Virus record (IMG/VR): IMGVR_UViG_3300032093_000437
Location: 1 to 35,104 of that record
DNA from: a virus
Direction: 5' to 3' (one strand)
DNA length: 35,104 bases
Shown: positions 8,249-16,448 of the stretch, piece after piece
Layout: each line of letters starts with the position of its first letter
Numbering within the stretch: the first letter of the stretch is position 1
The notes under the pieces: model-generated
Databases searched by the model: none
What the model was told of the DNA's origin: nothing
Seen by the model: the letters and a program-made list of their open reading frames with translations, nothing else
Position numbers and translations under genes: made by a program

Positions 8249-8277
8249 GCTATCCTTAGATAATATCTAACAATTGA

Positions 8278-8301
8278 GCCCAGAGTAATCTGGGCTTTTT
8301 T
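8278..8301 (+). terminator. Intrinsic terminator after major capsid gene
   Basis: Stem GCCCAGA (8278-8284) / TCTGGGC (8289-8295), loop GTAA, then six T. It ends the scaffold-capsid transcript, and the late-type element of the next gene begins 5 nt later. Confidence 0.92.
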
Positions 8302-8305
8302 GTTG

Positions 8306-8321
8306 ATATTTATATACAAAT
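8306..8321 (+). promoter_or_regulatory. Late-type element upstream of phoH-like gene
   Basis: ATATTTATATACAAAT; the core TATTTATA at 8307-8314 ends 15 nt before the ATG at 8330. It sits immediately after a terminator, so it is the obvious candidate promoter for this gene. Confidence 0.65.
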
Positions 8322-8329
8322 AATAAGTC

Positions 8330-9025
8330 ATGACAGATTTCAATCGAAGTGAAGAGGCTCAAAAAATCTTTAAAGAAAAAAGAAAGCCTAAAAACCCAAT
8401 TAGTTTTAAAATCCAACTAAATGAAGAACAAAAAGAAGCAAAACAATTAATTTTAGACCACCCAGTCACACTATTAAAAGGTATGGCTGGATCAGGAAAA
8501 ACATTAGTTGCTTGTCAAGTAGCACTTGATTTATTGTTTAGAAAAGATATTGAACGAATCATTATTACTCGCCCTACAGTAGCAAAAGAAGAAATAGGTT
8601 TTCTACCAGGTGATTTAAAAGAAAAAATGGATCCATGGTTAGCTCCTATCTATGCTAACTTACATATGTTATATGATAAGACTAAAATAGAAAAATTAGT
8701 AGCTGATGGGCAAATAGAAATTGTGCCATTTGCATTTATGCGAGGTAGAACATTTCCCGACGCAGTAGTAATAGTAGATGAATGTCAAAATATTACTCAC
8801 GGTCAAACTGAAATGATATTAGGTCGTTTAGGTAAAGGTGGAAAAATGATATTTTGTGGAGATATAACTCAAACTGATTTAAAGCAAAAGAAAGATTCTG
8901 GAATTGGATTTTTTACTCGATTAGAAGCGGAAATTAAGGGGGTTAAAGTAGTTACTCTTAAAACTAACCATAGACACGAAATTGTAGAACCTATTCTAAA
9001 ATTATACTCAGACTATAGGGACTAA
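8330..9025 (+). CDS. phoH: PhoH-like P-loop ATPase
   Basis: A PhoH-family nucleotide-binding protein related to the N-terminal domain of superfamily 1 helicases. Its role in phage biology is unsettled. Residues 51-58 are the Walker A motif GMAGSGKT; residues 146-154 (VVIVDECQN) are Walker B with D150-E151. The family signature 'RPTVAKEEIGFLPGDLKEKM' spans 81-100, and 'CGDITQTDL' (176-184) is the third conserved block. At 231 residues it is a single compact ATPase domain without the PIN or KH extension seen in some homologs. It sits alone between a terminator and a virion gene, with its own late-type element, so it is probably made late together with capsid proteins. The start ATG 8330 is supported by the element spacing. 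Confidence 0.93.
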   Translation: MTDFNRSEEAQKIFKEKRKPKNPISFKIQLNEEQKEAKQLILDHPVTLLKGMAGSGKTLVACQVALDLLFRKDIERIIITRPTVAKEEIGFLPGDLKEKMDPWLAPIYANLHMLYDKTKIEKLVADGQIEIVPFAFMRGRTFPDAVVIVDECQNITHGQTEMILGRLGKGGKMIFCGDITQTDLKQKKDSGIGFFTRLEAEIKGVKVVTLKTNHRHEIVEPILKLYSDYRD

Positions 9026-9039
9026 TATTTATAACAAAA
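9025..9039 (+). promoter_or_regulatory. Late-type element upstream of 161-aa virion gene
   Basis: ATATTTATAACAAAA; the core at 9026-9033 ends 13 nt before the ATG at 9047. It overlaps the stop codon region of phoH, so the gene boundary is compressed around the element. Confidence 0.65.
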
Positions 9040-9046
9040 CTTACAC

Positions 9047-9532
9047 ATGGCAGACTTACTCGTAACAATACAAGAATCAATTACTCTTCCTAATAGGAAT
9101 AAAGAAATATTATCTAACACTAAAGTTATTTCTGGTATTAATCAAACCTTAAGAAGGATAGATACTATACCAACTGTTTTTAGTGGTTCTGGAGTAGAAA
9201 TTCTTCATTTTGTTGACAGTGAATCTGAACAAACTGGTGGTGGATTTGTAAAACAAGATGTTAAATATGTTAGAATTACTAATTTAGATTCTACTAATTA
9301 TAGTTTAATATATTTAATTGATACAAATGATGAAAGTGTTATTTTTAAATTAGATGCTGGTAAATCCTTGATGTTTGGTAATGCTGATTTTAATGCTACA
9401 AGTGTTAATGACTATGTTATAGAAGGAGTATGGGACCCAGATTATTATTCTAGTTTTGTTTATTACAATAGTATAAAAGCCAAAGCAATAAGTTCTAGTA
9501 TACAACTAGAATATTTTGTCGCTTCTGCTTAA
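9047..9532 (+). CDS. Beta-rich virion protein of unknown function (161 aa)
   Basis: I do not recognise a named family. The start 'MADLLVTIQESITLPN' and the alternating hydrophobic/polar pattern (for example 'YVRITNLDSTNYSLIYLI') indicate a beta-sandwich of the type common among head-decoration or fibre-attachment proteins of marine phages. There is no signal peptide, membrane segment or catalytic motif. It sits between phoH and a run of fibre genes and has its own late-type element 13 nt upstream, arguing for a structural, late-expressed product. The ending 'SIQLEYFVASA' is also strand-like. Whether it belongs to head or tail cannot be decided here. Confidence 0.7.
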   Translation: MADLLVTIQESITLPNRNKEILSNTKVISGINQTLRRIDTIPTVFSGSGVEILHFVDSESEQTGGGFVKQDVKYVRITNLDSTNYSLIYLIDTNDESVIFKLDAGKSLMFGNADFNATSVNDYVIEGVWDPDYYSSFVYYNSIKAKAISSSIQLEYFVASA

Positions 9533-9540
9533 TATATAAC

Positions 9541-9555
9541 ATATTTATAATAAAA
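9541..9555 (+). promoter_or_regulatory. Late-type element upstream of YadA-like fibre gene
   Basis: ATATTTATAATAAAA; the core at 9542-9549 ends 15 nt before the ATG at 9565. It probably also drives the first fibre cassette (10354-12016), which has no copy of its own. Confidence 0.65.
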
Positions 9556-9564
9556 ATTTAACAC

Positions 9565-10338
9565 ATGGCATTAACATATAGAGGTACTAAAGGATCTCCT
9601 TTAACCATTGAAGAAATTGATAGTAATTTTGCTTACTTTACTGGTTCACATAGTATAACTGGTTCACTTACAATAAGTGGAGCATTATATACTACTGAAC
9701 CATTACTAATAACTGGTTCATTACTACCAGTAGACTCTGGAGGAACAGCTTTAGGTGATCCTGAATTATACTTCGGAGAATTATATTTAAGTTCTGCTTC
9801 TATCAATTTTATGGGATCACCAAATAACCAAATTGCTTCTATAAAAGCGTATGGTGAAAATATGGGTGCGATATTTGGAAACGGAAATGTATTTATCGCT
9901 CCAAATATACCTAGTGGATCTAGTATTAAAAATCTTAGAGGATCATTTTCTGTAGGAACAGGTTCATACGCTATTGGAACAGGATCAGCTACATTTGGTC
10001 AATTTGTTTACGCTGGTGGTAATTATCAAACTATTGTTGGTGGTTACAATCAAGTTAACTACAGTTCAAATTCTTTTGTAATAGGTAATGGTATTAATAC
10101 TGGAAGTAGAAGTAATTTATTATTTGCCTCAGGCTCACAAGTTCAAATAACTGGTTCATTAGTAATTTCAGGATCTATAAGTGTAATTTCAGGATCTATA
10201 AATGCTGGAAATGGAACAATAGTATTCCCAGGATTAGTATTAAATAGCTATATTGATGATGCTGCGGCCGCTGCTGCTGGTATCCCAGTAGGTGGATTAT
10301 ACAGAAATGGAAGTTTTGTACAAATTAGATTAGCATAA
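9565..10338 (+). CDS. Fibre / adhesin protein with YadA-head-like repeats (257 aa)
   Basis: Likely a trimeric fibre on the virion surface. The N-terminus 'PLTIEEIDSNFAYFTGS' is a common phage-fibre opening. It is followed by Thr-Gly-Ser repeats (ITGSLTISG, LLITGSLLP). The middle, 'GTGSYAIGTGSATFGQFVYA' and 'NYQTIVGGYNQV' with 'NSFVIGNG', resembles the left-handed parallel beta-roll repeats of YadA-type heads found in many phage fibres. 'LLFASGSQVQITGSL' returns to the Ser/Gly pattern. The C-terminal 'YIDDAAAAAAGIPVGGLYRN' is a recurring fibre tip in environmental phages. There is no chaperone (S74) autoprocessing domain. The gene is directly followed by a duplicated fibre cassette. Confidence 0.8.
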   Translation: MALTYRGTKGSPLTIEEIDSNFAYFTGSHSITGSLTISGALYTTEPLLITGSLLPVDSGGTALGDPELYFGELYLSSASINFMGSPNNQIASIKAYGENMGAIFGNGNVFIAPNIPSGSSIKNLRGSFSVGTGSYAIGTGSATFGQFVYAGGNYQTIVGGYNQVNYSSNSFVIGNGINTGSRSNLLFASGSQVQITGSLVISGSISVISGSINAGNGTIVFPGLVLNSYIDDAAAAAAGIPVGGLYRNGSFVQIRLA

Positions 10339-10353
10339 AATAATTTTACATAT

Positions 10354-11622
10354 ATGTCAATACTTTCAGGCTCATTAAACCTAAATGGTAATATAGTATC
10401 TAGTGGAGATTTAACTTTTTCAAATACTAGCTCAGCTGTAGTACAAAATGTACGTACTATAACTCCAAATGGAACCTCTTCATTTGATGGGTCTAGTAAT
10501 ACAACCTCTACATTAGATTATGGAATTAACATTATATATACTGCTACATCATCTAGTTATTGTGTTAAATTTCCTCAACCTACTACTGGTAAAAGCGTTA
10601 CAGTAATTAATAAAAGTGGTATAGATATAAAAATATTCCCAAGTAATGCTGGGGGAGACATTAACGGTGGAATTGATGAATATGTTTCTATCCCATCAGA
10701 TGGAACCTCATATTTATTTAACTGCTATGAAAACCCACTACCAGGTGGGTGGTCGGTAGTATCAGCAACTGGTAATAGTTTAATATTAACTTCAGAAGCA
10801 ATTACTTCTTCATTAAGTGAATTTAACTCACCTTGGATTGGTCAATCATTTTCAGCAAGTAGACATAATGTAGGATTTATTAATAATACTATGCAAGCTA
10901 CTGGTAGTAGTATACTATCATCCCAAAATCCATGGAATTCATTAGGATCATCTGGTGGGATTTCTCAATATGGAATATATACTTATACTAGTAATTACGG
11001 TGATTATAGTAGCTTTAATGTTTTTAATCACCAACGCCCAGATAATCCATGGAAAAAACTAAATAGTATAAAAATTATAACTAATATATCAAGTAGTCTT
11101 CAAGATAATATATATTTTAGTTTAGCTCTTGGATTATCATGTGAAATATATAATGCTGGAACAAATGAAGAACCTACATACCCATGGGACGCTACAGGAA
11201 CTTGGAATAATCCAAACCCACAATGGGTTGCTTTTCGTGATGGTATTTTAACTTCTTGGGTGAACGCTAACCCAGGAAATATGGGTGCTGATATTGGAGT
11301 AGGAGCAGGAGGAATGGGTTTAAACGCGATAGCTTCAGTAACCCCAGGAACATTTACTGCTGGTCCTGATAGTCCATATTTGGCTGCTTCCCCAGGTGCC
11401 CCAGGTACACTTAAATTTTCCATGAATGTATCTCAAAATAATACTATTAGTAGTCTTGGGGCTACTAATTTAGGGATAAATTTTATAGGTAGTTTCTCTA
11501 ATTTAACAGGAACATATGATGTATATAGAGTTAAACATTGGGGCATACATATGGGTCACTATCTAAATGCACCCTTACCAAAAGTAAAACTTATTCCTAG
11601 ATATTCTATAACTTTATCTTAA
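10354..11622 (+). CDS. Fibre-like protein, cassette copy A, large gene (422 aa)
   Basis: Paralog of the product of 12081-13391. Residues 1-~150 are strongly conserved between them: 'MSILSGSLNLNGN' start, 'GKSVTVINKSGIDIKIFPSN', 'YENPLPGGWSV'. The middle (about 150-325) diverges. A second conserved block begins 'PGTFTAG' (about nt 11341) and includes 'SPYLAA', and the C-terminus again aligns ('WGIHMG' against 'WGIGIH'). The protein is Ser/Thr/Gly/Asn-rich, beta-structured and lacks signal peptide or enzyme motifs. The conserved base, variable middle and conserved end fit a receptor-binding fibre or tip. The gap from the previous gene is 15 nt without a late-type element. Function beyond virion surface protein is not established. 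Confidence 0.75.
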   Translation: MSILSGSLNLNGNIVSSGDLTFSNTSSAVVQNVRTITPNGTSSFDGSSNTTSTLDYGINIIYTATSSSYCVKFPQPTTGKSVTVINKSGIDIKIFPSNAGGDINGGIDEYVSIPSDGTSYLFNCYENPLPGGWSVVSATGNSLILTSEAITSSLSEFNSPWIGQSFSASRHNVGFINNTMQATGSSILSSQNPWNSLGSSGGISQYGIYTYTSNYGDYSSFNVFNHQRPDNPWKKLNSIKIITNISSSLQDNIYFSLALGLSCEIYNAGTNEEPTYPWDATGTWNNPNPQWVAFRDGILTSWVNANPGNMGADIGVGAGGMGLNAIASVTPGTFTAGPDSPYLAASPGAPGTLKFSMNVSQNNTISSLGATNLGINFIGSFSNLTGTYDVYRVKHWGIHMGHYLNAPLPKVKLIPRYSITLS

Positions 11623-11632
11623 ACTAAAAATA

Positions 11633-12016
11633 ATGGCATACATATCACTTTATTCAGCATCTATCTATCAGTCAGCTAGTAATGTATTGCAAATAACAGC
11701 TAGTAGTGGTGGAAAATCAACTAACGCTATTACAGGTTCATGGTCTCGTTTAACAACCGGGTCATACATGTTTGTATCATCTGGCTCATTTTCTGGAGCT
11801 TCAGGTAGTATTACTGGGAGTATGGCAATTAATGTCGCGTTATTTGCTACTGGTAGTGCGTCTTCTTACCAAGCAAATGGACTATTTGCTTATACTTCTA
11901 GATCAAATGCAAACGCTATTTTTATAAACACATACTCAGATTTTATATCTCAAACTTTGGCTGATAATGCAATTGGATCTGGATCATGTAATTTATCTAT
12001 AGGAATTAATTATTAA
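11633..12016 (+). CDS. Small Ser/Gly-rich fibre-associated protein, cassette copy A (127 aa)
   Basis: Paralog of the product of 13400-13780: both share 'SLYSASIYQSAS', 'QITAS.GGKSTN.ITGS' and 'TGSY.FVSSGSFSG', and end '..IGINY'. Very rich in Ser, Gly, Ala and Thr, and predicted beta. It starts 10 nt after the large cassette gene and always follows it, so the two products probably work together, for example as tip and connector or as fibre and its attachment. No known family is recognised. Confidence 0.72.
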   Translation: MAYISLYSASIYQSASNVLQITASSGGKSTNAITGSWSRLTTGSYMFVSSGSFSGASGSITGSMAINVALFATGSASSYQANGLFAYTSRSNANAIFINTYSDFISQTLADNAIGSGSCNLSIGINY

Positions 12017-12053
12017 GGTTATTTAAAAAAACTTTATATTTAGGGTTTTTTAC

Positions 12054-12069
12054 ATATTTATAAATAAAC
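12054..12069 (+). promoter_or_regulatory. Late-type element between the two fibre cassettes
   Basis: ATATTTATAAATAAAC; the core TATTTATA at 12055-12062 ends 18 nt before the ATG at 12081. This copy also contains the classical T4 late sequence TATAAATA in the sense direction (12059-12066), so it is two-faced. Upstream, AAAAAAC (12026-12032) / GTTTTTT (12045-12051) could form a weak A/U hairpin. Confidence 0.6.
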
Positions 12070-12080
12070 ACCTAAATAAC

Positions 12081-13391
12081 ATGTCAATACTTTCAGGCTC
12101 ATTAAATCTAAATGGTAACTTAATTGCCAGCGGAGATATATCATTCACAACATCTGGCTCAGGTGTAATCCAAACTTTAACTACCATCGCAGCTAATGGA
12201 ACTGCATCATATGCTGGATTCAGTAATACTACTGCTTCTTTAAATTTTGGTATTAATCTTATAGATTATGCTGCTTCTCAAGACTATTGTGTTAAGCTAC
12301 CTCAACCAGTTACTGGAAAAAGTGTTATAGTAATAAATAAGAGTGGTATAGATGTAAAAGTATTCCCAAGTAACATTGGAGGAGACATTAATGGAAGTAT
12401 AAATGGATTTGCTACAGTTCCATCAAATGGAACCTCATATGCTTTTAATTGCTATGAAAACCCATTACCTGGAGGATGGTCAGTATTATCAACAAATGGT
12501 ACTACTCAAACATTAATCTCAGAAGTCATTAGTGGTTCGATAGGTTCTAAAGTATACCCAGCACCTGGATGGGAGACTTCAAAAAATCAATTTGCTTTTA
12601 TAAATAATACTTTAAAAGCTAGTGGAAGTGTTATTGCTGGTGTTCCACCACAATTTAATTTTCTAGCACCAACATTTGACCCCCAATATCAAATAGGAGA
12701 TACATATAGCACTAATTATCAAAGTAATCAATGGATAACCTCTAGACAATATCCAACTGATTCTTGGAGAAGAATTAATAGTATAACTTTAGTTACTAAT
12801 ATTACAGGAAGTGCTATAGTAACAAACCAAATTGGATGTGTTATGACCCTTGGATTTGATACTCACTTTTATTTTGCTAGTGATCCAACTCTTCGCTGGA
12901 TTGGTGGATTCTGGAATAATAATACTGGTTACCCAAACGTAGACCCGGCATGGACAAACTGGTATAATAATGTTCAAACCCCATGGGCAGCAGCTAATGA
13001 TGGTAATGGATACCCAATCCAACAGGGTACTGGCGGATCAGGAATAGGTACAGTACCATCTACAGTTTCAGTTATACCAGGAACATTTACAGCTGGTGGT
13101 ATAAGCCCATATTTAGCAGCCAACCCTGGAGAACCAGGAACTGCTAAATTTACTATAAATTTGCCACAACAATATGCGGCTAATTTCTTTGGTTGGACTG
13201 ATCTTGGAGCTAGATATATAAGTTCTTTTACACCTGACCAATATTATTACAATGGAACATCTTATGTCCCAGTAGGATTATTAAACGCTTATAGTGCTAA
13301 ATGTTGGGGAATAGGAATACACAATTTCTCATCAACTCTTACTTTTCCAGATTTAAAAATTTCACCTCAATATAACGTAACCTTAAATTAA
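12081..13391 (+). CDS. Fibre-like protein, cassette copy B, large gene (436 aa)
   Basis: Paralog of 10354-11622 (see that entry for shared blocks). The first 26 nt are identical in the two copies, and residues 1-~150 align nearly without gaps. The middle (~150-325) is different: 'YQIGDTYSTNYQSNQW' and Trp/Asn/Pro-rich loops such as 'PTLRWIGGFWNNNTGYPN'. The block 'PGTFTAG' recurs at nt ~13076, again followed by 'SPYLAA'. There are no enzyme motifs. Unlike copy A it has its own late-type element. Tandem duplication followed by divergence of the central, presumably exposed, part is consistent with alternative receptor-binding proteins, but binding is inferred. Confidence 0.75.
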   Translation: MSILSGSLNLNGNLIASGDISFTTSGSGVIQTLTTIAANGTASYAGFSNTTASLNFGINLIDYAASQDYCVKLPQPVTGKSVIVINKSGIDVKVFPSNIGGDINGSINGFATVPSNGTSYAFNCYENPLPGGWSVLSTNGTTQTLISEVISGSIGSKVYPAPGWETSKNQFAFINNTLKASGSVIAGVPPQFNFLAPTFDPQYQIGDTYSTNYQSNQWITSRQYPTDSWRRINSITLVTNITGSAIVTNQIGCVMTLGFDTHFYFASDPTLRWIGGFWNNNTGYPNVDPAWTNWYNNVQTPWAAANDGNGYPIQQGTGGSGIGTVPSTVSVIPGTFTAGGISPYLAANPGEPGTAKFTINLPQQYAANFFGWTDLGARYISSFTPDQYYYNGTSYVPVGLLNAYSAKCWGIGIHNFSSTLTFPDLKISPQYNVTLN

Positions 13392-13399
13392 TAAAAATA

Positions 13400-13780
13400 A
13401 TGGCATTCTTATCACTCTACTCAGCATCTATTTACCAATCAGCTAGTACTATGGTGCAAATAACAGCCAGTACAGGTGGAAAATCTACAAATCTTATAAC
13501 AGGTTCATTCACTCGTACAGCTACTGGATCATATACATTTGTATCTTCAGGATCATTTTCAGGAAGAACAGGTAGTTACACTGGAAGTATAGTTAGTAAT
13601 ATATCTTATAACCCACAAGTTAATACTTCTTCATTCGGTAGTATTTTTGTTTCAACTTTAGATATAAATCCAAATGCATTTTATGTTTATACATTCTCTG
13701 ATATGTTAACTCAAACATTAAGTGATAGTGCTATTGAATCTGGATCATATGAGATAAATATAGGAATTAACTACTTATAA
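13400..13780 (+). CDS. Small Ser/Gly-rich fibre-associated protein, cassette copy B (126 aa)
   Basis: Paralog of 11633-12016, with the conserved first ~65 residues ('MAFLSLYSASIYQSAS', 'GGKSTNLITGSFTRTATGSY') and a conserved C-terminal pattern ('TFSDMLTQTLSDSAI...IGINYL'). The centre (residues ~67-90) differs, mirroring the large partner. It starts 8 nt after the large gene and is followed by a terminator that closes the fibre block. Function is unknown; structural by context. Confidence 0.72.
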   Translation: MAFLSLYSASIYQSASTMVQITASTGGKSTNLITGSFTRTATGSYTFVSSGSFSGRTGSYTGSIVSNISYNPQVNTSSFGSIFVSTLDINPNAFYVYTFSDMLTQTLSDSAIESGSYEINIGINYL

Positions 13781-13805
13781 AAAATAAATATTATTAATAT
13801 TTTAG

Positions 13806-13833
13806 AAGATCCCCTAGTGGGATCTTTTATTTT
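13806..13833 (+). terminator. Intrinsic terminator after fibre block
   Basis: Stem AAGATCCC (13806-13813) / GGGATCTT (13819-13826), 5-nt loop CTAGT, then TTATTTT. It lies 14 nt before the late-type element of the neck operon. Confidence 0.88.
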
Positions 13834-13839
13834 CCTTTA

Positions 13840-13854
13840 ATATTTATAACAAAA
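13840..13854 (+). promoter_or_regulatory. Late-type element upstream of neck operon
   Basis: ATATTTATAACAAAA; the core at 13841-13848 ends 14 nt before the ATG at 13863. It follows a terminator, so it is the natural promoter for the gp13-gp14-gp15 operon. Confidence 0.68.
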
Positions 13855-13862
13855 TCTAACAC

Positions 13863-15032
13863 ATGAATATTCCTATATATCCTGGTTCTAGCTCATTTAT
13901 TCCTGGAATGACACCGTTTGGGTTTTATGACTATGATACTCAATTTCAAACAGACGCTGATAAAGTAACAACATTTTGTGCTCGTCGACTAGGATATCCT
14001 ATTATGGAAGTTGAATTGCAAGATTTAAACTTCTACGCGGCTTTTGAAGAAGCAATAACTACATATGGTAATGAATTATACGCTTACCAGGTTAGAGATA
14101 ATATGTTAACTTTAGAAGGAGCACCATCAACATTAAATCCTACTAATGCTCTTATTACACCTAACATGGCTACTGTCATTCGTTTATCACAACAATATGG
14201 TGAAGAAGCAGGTGTGGGTGGAAATGTAACTTATTATAGTGGAGCTATGGCTCTTACAAGTGGTACTCAAGAATATGATTTAGGAGCCTGGGCTATTGAA
14301 AATAACATCACAGGTGGGATAGAAATTAAAAGAGTATTTTACCAAGAAATACCAGCTGTAAATCAAATGTATGCCCCTTATGGTTTAGGAGCATTTAGTG
14401 GATTAGGTGGAGTACCAGCAGCTGGTATCTATGGAGGTATCTATGGTGGTGGATATGGAGGCGGTTACTTAATGATGCCAGCGGCATTTGATGCAGCTGT
14501 AGTTCAGGGTATAGAATTAAGCAACACTATTAGATTATCAGCTTTCACATTTAATATTATAAATAATAAACTAAAAATATTCCCTATACCAAATGATAGT
14601 AATACTAGAGGAGGATTTATTTGGTTTGAATATATTAAAATAGAAGATAGACTAACAAATAGTATTACAGAAAACCCAAATGGAGATATTATAACAAATC
14701 CATCAAATGCCCCATACACTAATCCTATATATGGTCAAATTAATTCTATAGGTAGACAATGGATATTTGAGTATACATTAGCGTTATGTAAAGAAATGCT
14801 AGGATACGTACGTGGAAAATATTCAACTGTACCTATTCCTGACCAAGCCGTAACATTAAACCAATCAGATCTATTAGCATCTGCTGGGACAGATAAAACA
14901 GCTTTAATTGAAAGATTAAGAATGTATTTAGATGAAACTTCAAATCGTGCTTTACTTGAAAGACGCGCTCAAGAAAGTGATTTTAGAAGACAAGAAATTA
15001 ATAATGTACCAATGACTATATACATCGGATAA
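13863..15032 (+). CDS. 13: Neck / head-completion protein, gp13-like
   Basis: Head-tail connector component. 'ADKVTTFCARRLGYPIMEVE' followed by 'FYAAFEEAITTYGNEL', and the C-terminal 'QWIFEYTLALCKEMLGYVRG', 'LIERLRMYLDETSNRALLER', are typical of the gp13 family in distant T4-like phages. At 389 residues it is longer than T4 gp13 (~309). Part of the excess is a Gly/Tyr-rich low-complexity loop around residues 174-207 (GIYGGIYGGGYGGGYLM), which is unusual in a neck protein. The stop overlaps the next ATG by 1 nt (TAATG), so translation of the gp14-like gene is coupled. Start ATG 13863 fits the late-element spacing. Confidence 0.82.
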   Translation: MNIPIYPGSSSFIPGMTPFGFYDYDTQFQTDADKVTTFCARRLGYPIMEVELQDLNFYAAFEEAITTYGNELYAYQVRDNMLTLEGAPSTLNPTNALITPNMATVIRLSQQYGEEAGVGGNVTYYSGAMALTSGTQEYDLGAWAIENNITGGIEIKRVFYQEIPAVNQMYAPYGLGAFSGLGGVPAAGIYGGIYGGGYGGGYLMMPAAFDAAVVQGIELSNTIRLSAFTFNIINNKLKIFPIPNDSNTRGGFIWFEYIKIEDRLTNSITENPNGDIITNPSNAPYTNPIYGQINSIGRQWIFEYTLALCKEMLGYVRGKYSTVPIPDQAVTLNQSDLLASAGTDKTALIERLRMYLDETSNRALLERRAQESDFRRQEINNVPMTIYIG

Positions 15033-15541
15033 TGGCTTTATTTGGATCATCTCGAGATATTTCAATGTTTAGAAAAATCAACCGTGAGTTGTTAGGAGAT
15101 GTTATTACTCAACAACTTGCTTTCTACAAATATGTTTTAGATAAAACTAAAATAAATATGTATGGAGAAGCATCAGGTGGTAAATTTTTTGAAGGTCCTA
15201 TCTTATTAAATGCTTTAATAACTGTAGGTGATAATACAAGTCCTACAAGTGAGTTTGGTGTTGATTTTAATTGGGATATTAAAGTCGCATTCTTAAGAGA
15301 TGATTTAGTTGACGCAAATGTTCACCCTGAAGTTGGGGACGTACTACTATACCAGGAATCTTATTTTGAAATTGATAATACAAATATTAAACAATTTTTT
15401 GTGGGTAAAGATCCTGACTATCCATATGCAACTAACCCATTAAACCCAGGATTAGATCAATTTGGATATAATGTAAGTGTAGTTTGTGAAACACACTACA
15501 TACCAGCAGATCGTGTTAACATTATTAAACAAAGATTATAA
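15032..15541 (+). CDS. 14: Neck protein, gp14-like
   Basis: Second connector protein. 'FGVDFNWDIKVAFLRDDLVD' followed by 'HPEVGDVLLYQESYFEID' matches the conserved centre of gp14 neck proteins. 'GEASGGKFFEGPILLNALI' precedes it. At 169 residues it is shorter than T4 gp14 (256), as in many marine relatives. The ATG overlaps the gp13 stop and the stop overlaps the next ATG, so three genes form a translationally coupled chain. No Shine-Dalgarno is visible or needed under coupling. Confidence 0.85.
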   Translation: MALFGSSRDISMFRKINRELLGDVITQQLAFYKYVLDKTKINMYGEASGGKFFEGPILLNALITVGDNTSPTSEFGVDFNWDIKVAFLRDDLVDANVHPEVGDVLLYQESYFEIDNTNIKQFFVGKDPDYPYATNPLNPGLDQFGYNVSVVCETHYIPADRVNIIKQRL

Positions 15542-16428
15542 TGGCTAAGCAAAGAAAACCAATACCTAAAACTCAAAAAGAGATAAGTAAACAACTACAG
15601 GAACCATATGTCCCACCAGTTGATGCTCTTGGTTTTTCTCCAACTGGTAATCCTAATGATACTAATAATATTAATAGAGCGAGCCAAACTTCGTTTAGAG
15701 ATGATACTGTTAAACCTTTAGTTATTGGTTTAGAGGATTTAGACTGGGCTATAATGTATTACTTTCAAAATGTTATTAAACCAACAGTTAAACAAAATGG
15801 AGAATTGTTATCTGTACCTGTAATATATGGTTCACCTGAGAAATGGGCTTCATTCCAAAAACAAGGTTATTTAAGAGATTTACAAGGTCGTTTAATGGCT
15901 CCATTATTAATGTTTAAAAGAAATAACATTGAAAAAAATAGATCTCTAACAAATAAATTAGATGCTAATAATCCTCATAATGTAGCTGTCACTGGTAAAA
16001 AATATAGTAAACAAAATGCTTATAGTAGTTTTAATATACTAAATGGAATAAAACCTGAACAAACGTTATATGCTACTGTAGTACCTGATTACTTAACAGT
16101 TACTTATGATTGTGCTGTGTTTACTTATTATAATGAACAGCTAAATAAAATAATTGAGGCGGTTGAATATGCTTCTGATGCTTATTGGGGTGATCCTGAA
16201 CGTTTTAAATTTAAAACAAATGTAGATTCATTCCCTACAACTATTGAGCTATCAGACAATGCTGAAAGAATAGTTAAAAGCACTTTCACTCTTAAGATGT
16301 TTGGCTATATCATACCAGATACAATACAAAAAGATACAACATTTGTACCTAAATTTTCAAATCGTAATAAATTAACATTTGGATTAGAAACAGTCTCAAA
16401 CATTAATAACTTACCACCTACTTCATGA
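15541..16428 (+). CDS. 15: Tail sheath stabiliser / completion protein, gp15-like
   Basis: Caps the contractile tail and links it to the neck. The pattern 'LLSVPVIYGSPEKWASFQK' (around residues 87-105), the centre 'LTVTYDCAVFTYYNEQLNKI' and the late segment 'FPTTIELSDNAERIVKSTFT' followed by 'LKMFGYI' matches the architecture of T4 gp15 (272 residues; here 295). The N-terminus is a Lys/Gln/Pro-rich extension. It is third in the coupled neck operon, directly before sheath and tube, the usual gp15 position once terminase is elsewhere. The stop codon TGA lies at the edge of the next late-type element. Confidence 0.82.
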   Translation: MAKQRKPIPKTQKEISKQLQEPYVPPVDALGFSPTGNPNDTNNINRASQTSFRDDTVKPLVIGLEDLDWAIMYYFQNVIKPTVKQNGELLSVPVIYGSPEKWASFQKQGYLRDLQGRLMAPLLMFKRNNIEKNRSLTNKLDANNPHNVAVTGKKYSKQNAYSSFNILNGIKPEQTLYATVVPDYLTVTYDCAVFTYYNEQLNKIIEAVEYASDAYWGDPERFKFKTNVDSFPTTIELSDNAERIVKSTFTLKMFGYIIPDTIQKDTTFVPKFSNRNKLTFGLETVSNINNLPPTS

Positions 16429-16442
16429 TATTTATAATAAAA
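16428..16442 (+). promoter_or_regulatory. Late-type element upstream of 83-aa gene
   Basis: ATATTTATAATAAAA; the core at 16429-16436 ends 12 nt before the ATG at 16449. It abuts the gp15-like stop codon. Confidence 0.62.
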
Positions 16443-16448
16443 TAGATT

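Noticed and set aside
9565-13780. Diversity-generating retroelement acting on the fibre genes
   Set aside because: The fibre middles diverge over long stretches, but there is no reverse transcriptase gene, no template repeat and no adenine-specific pattern visible in the window.
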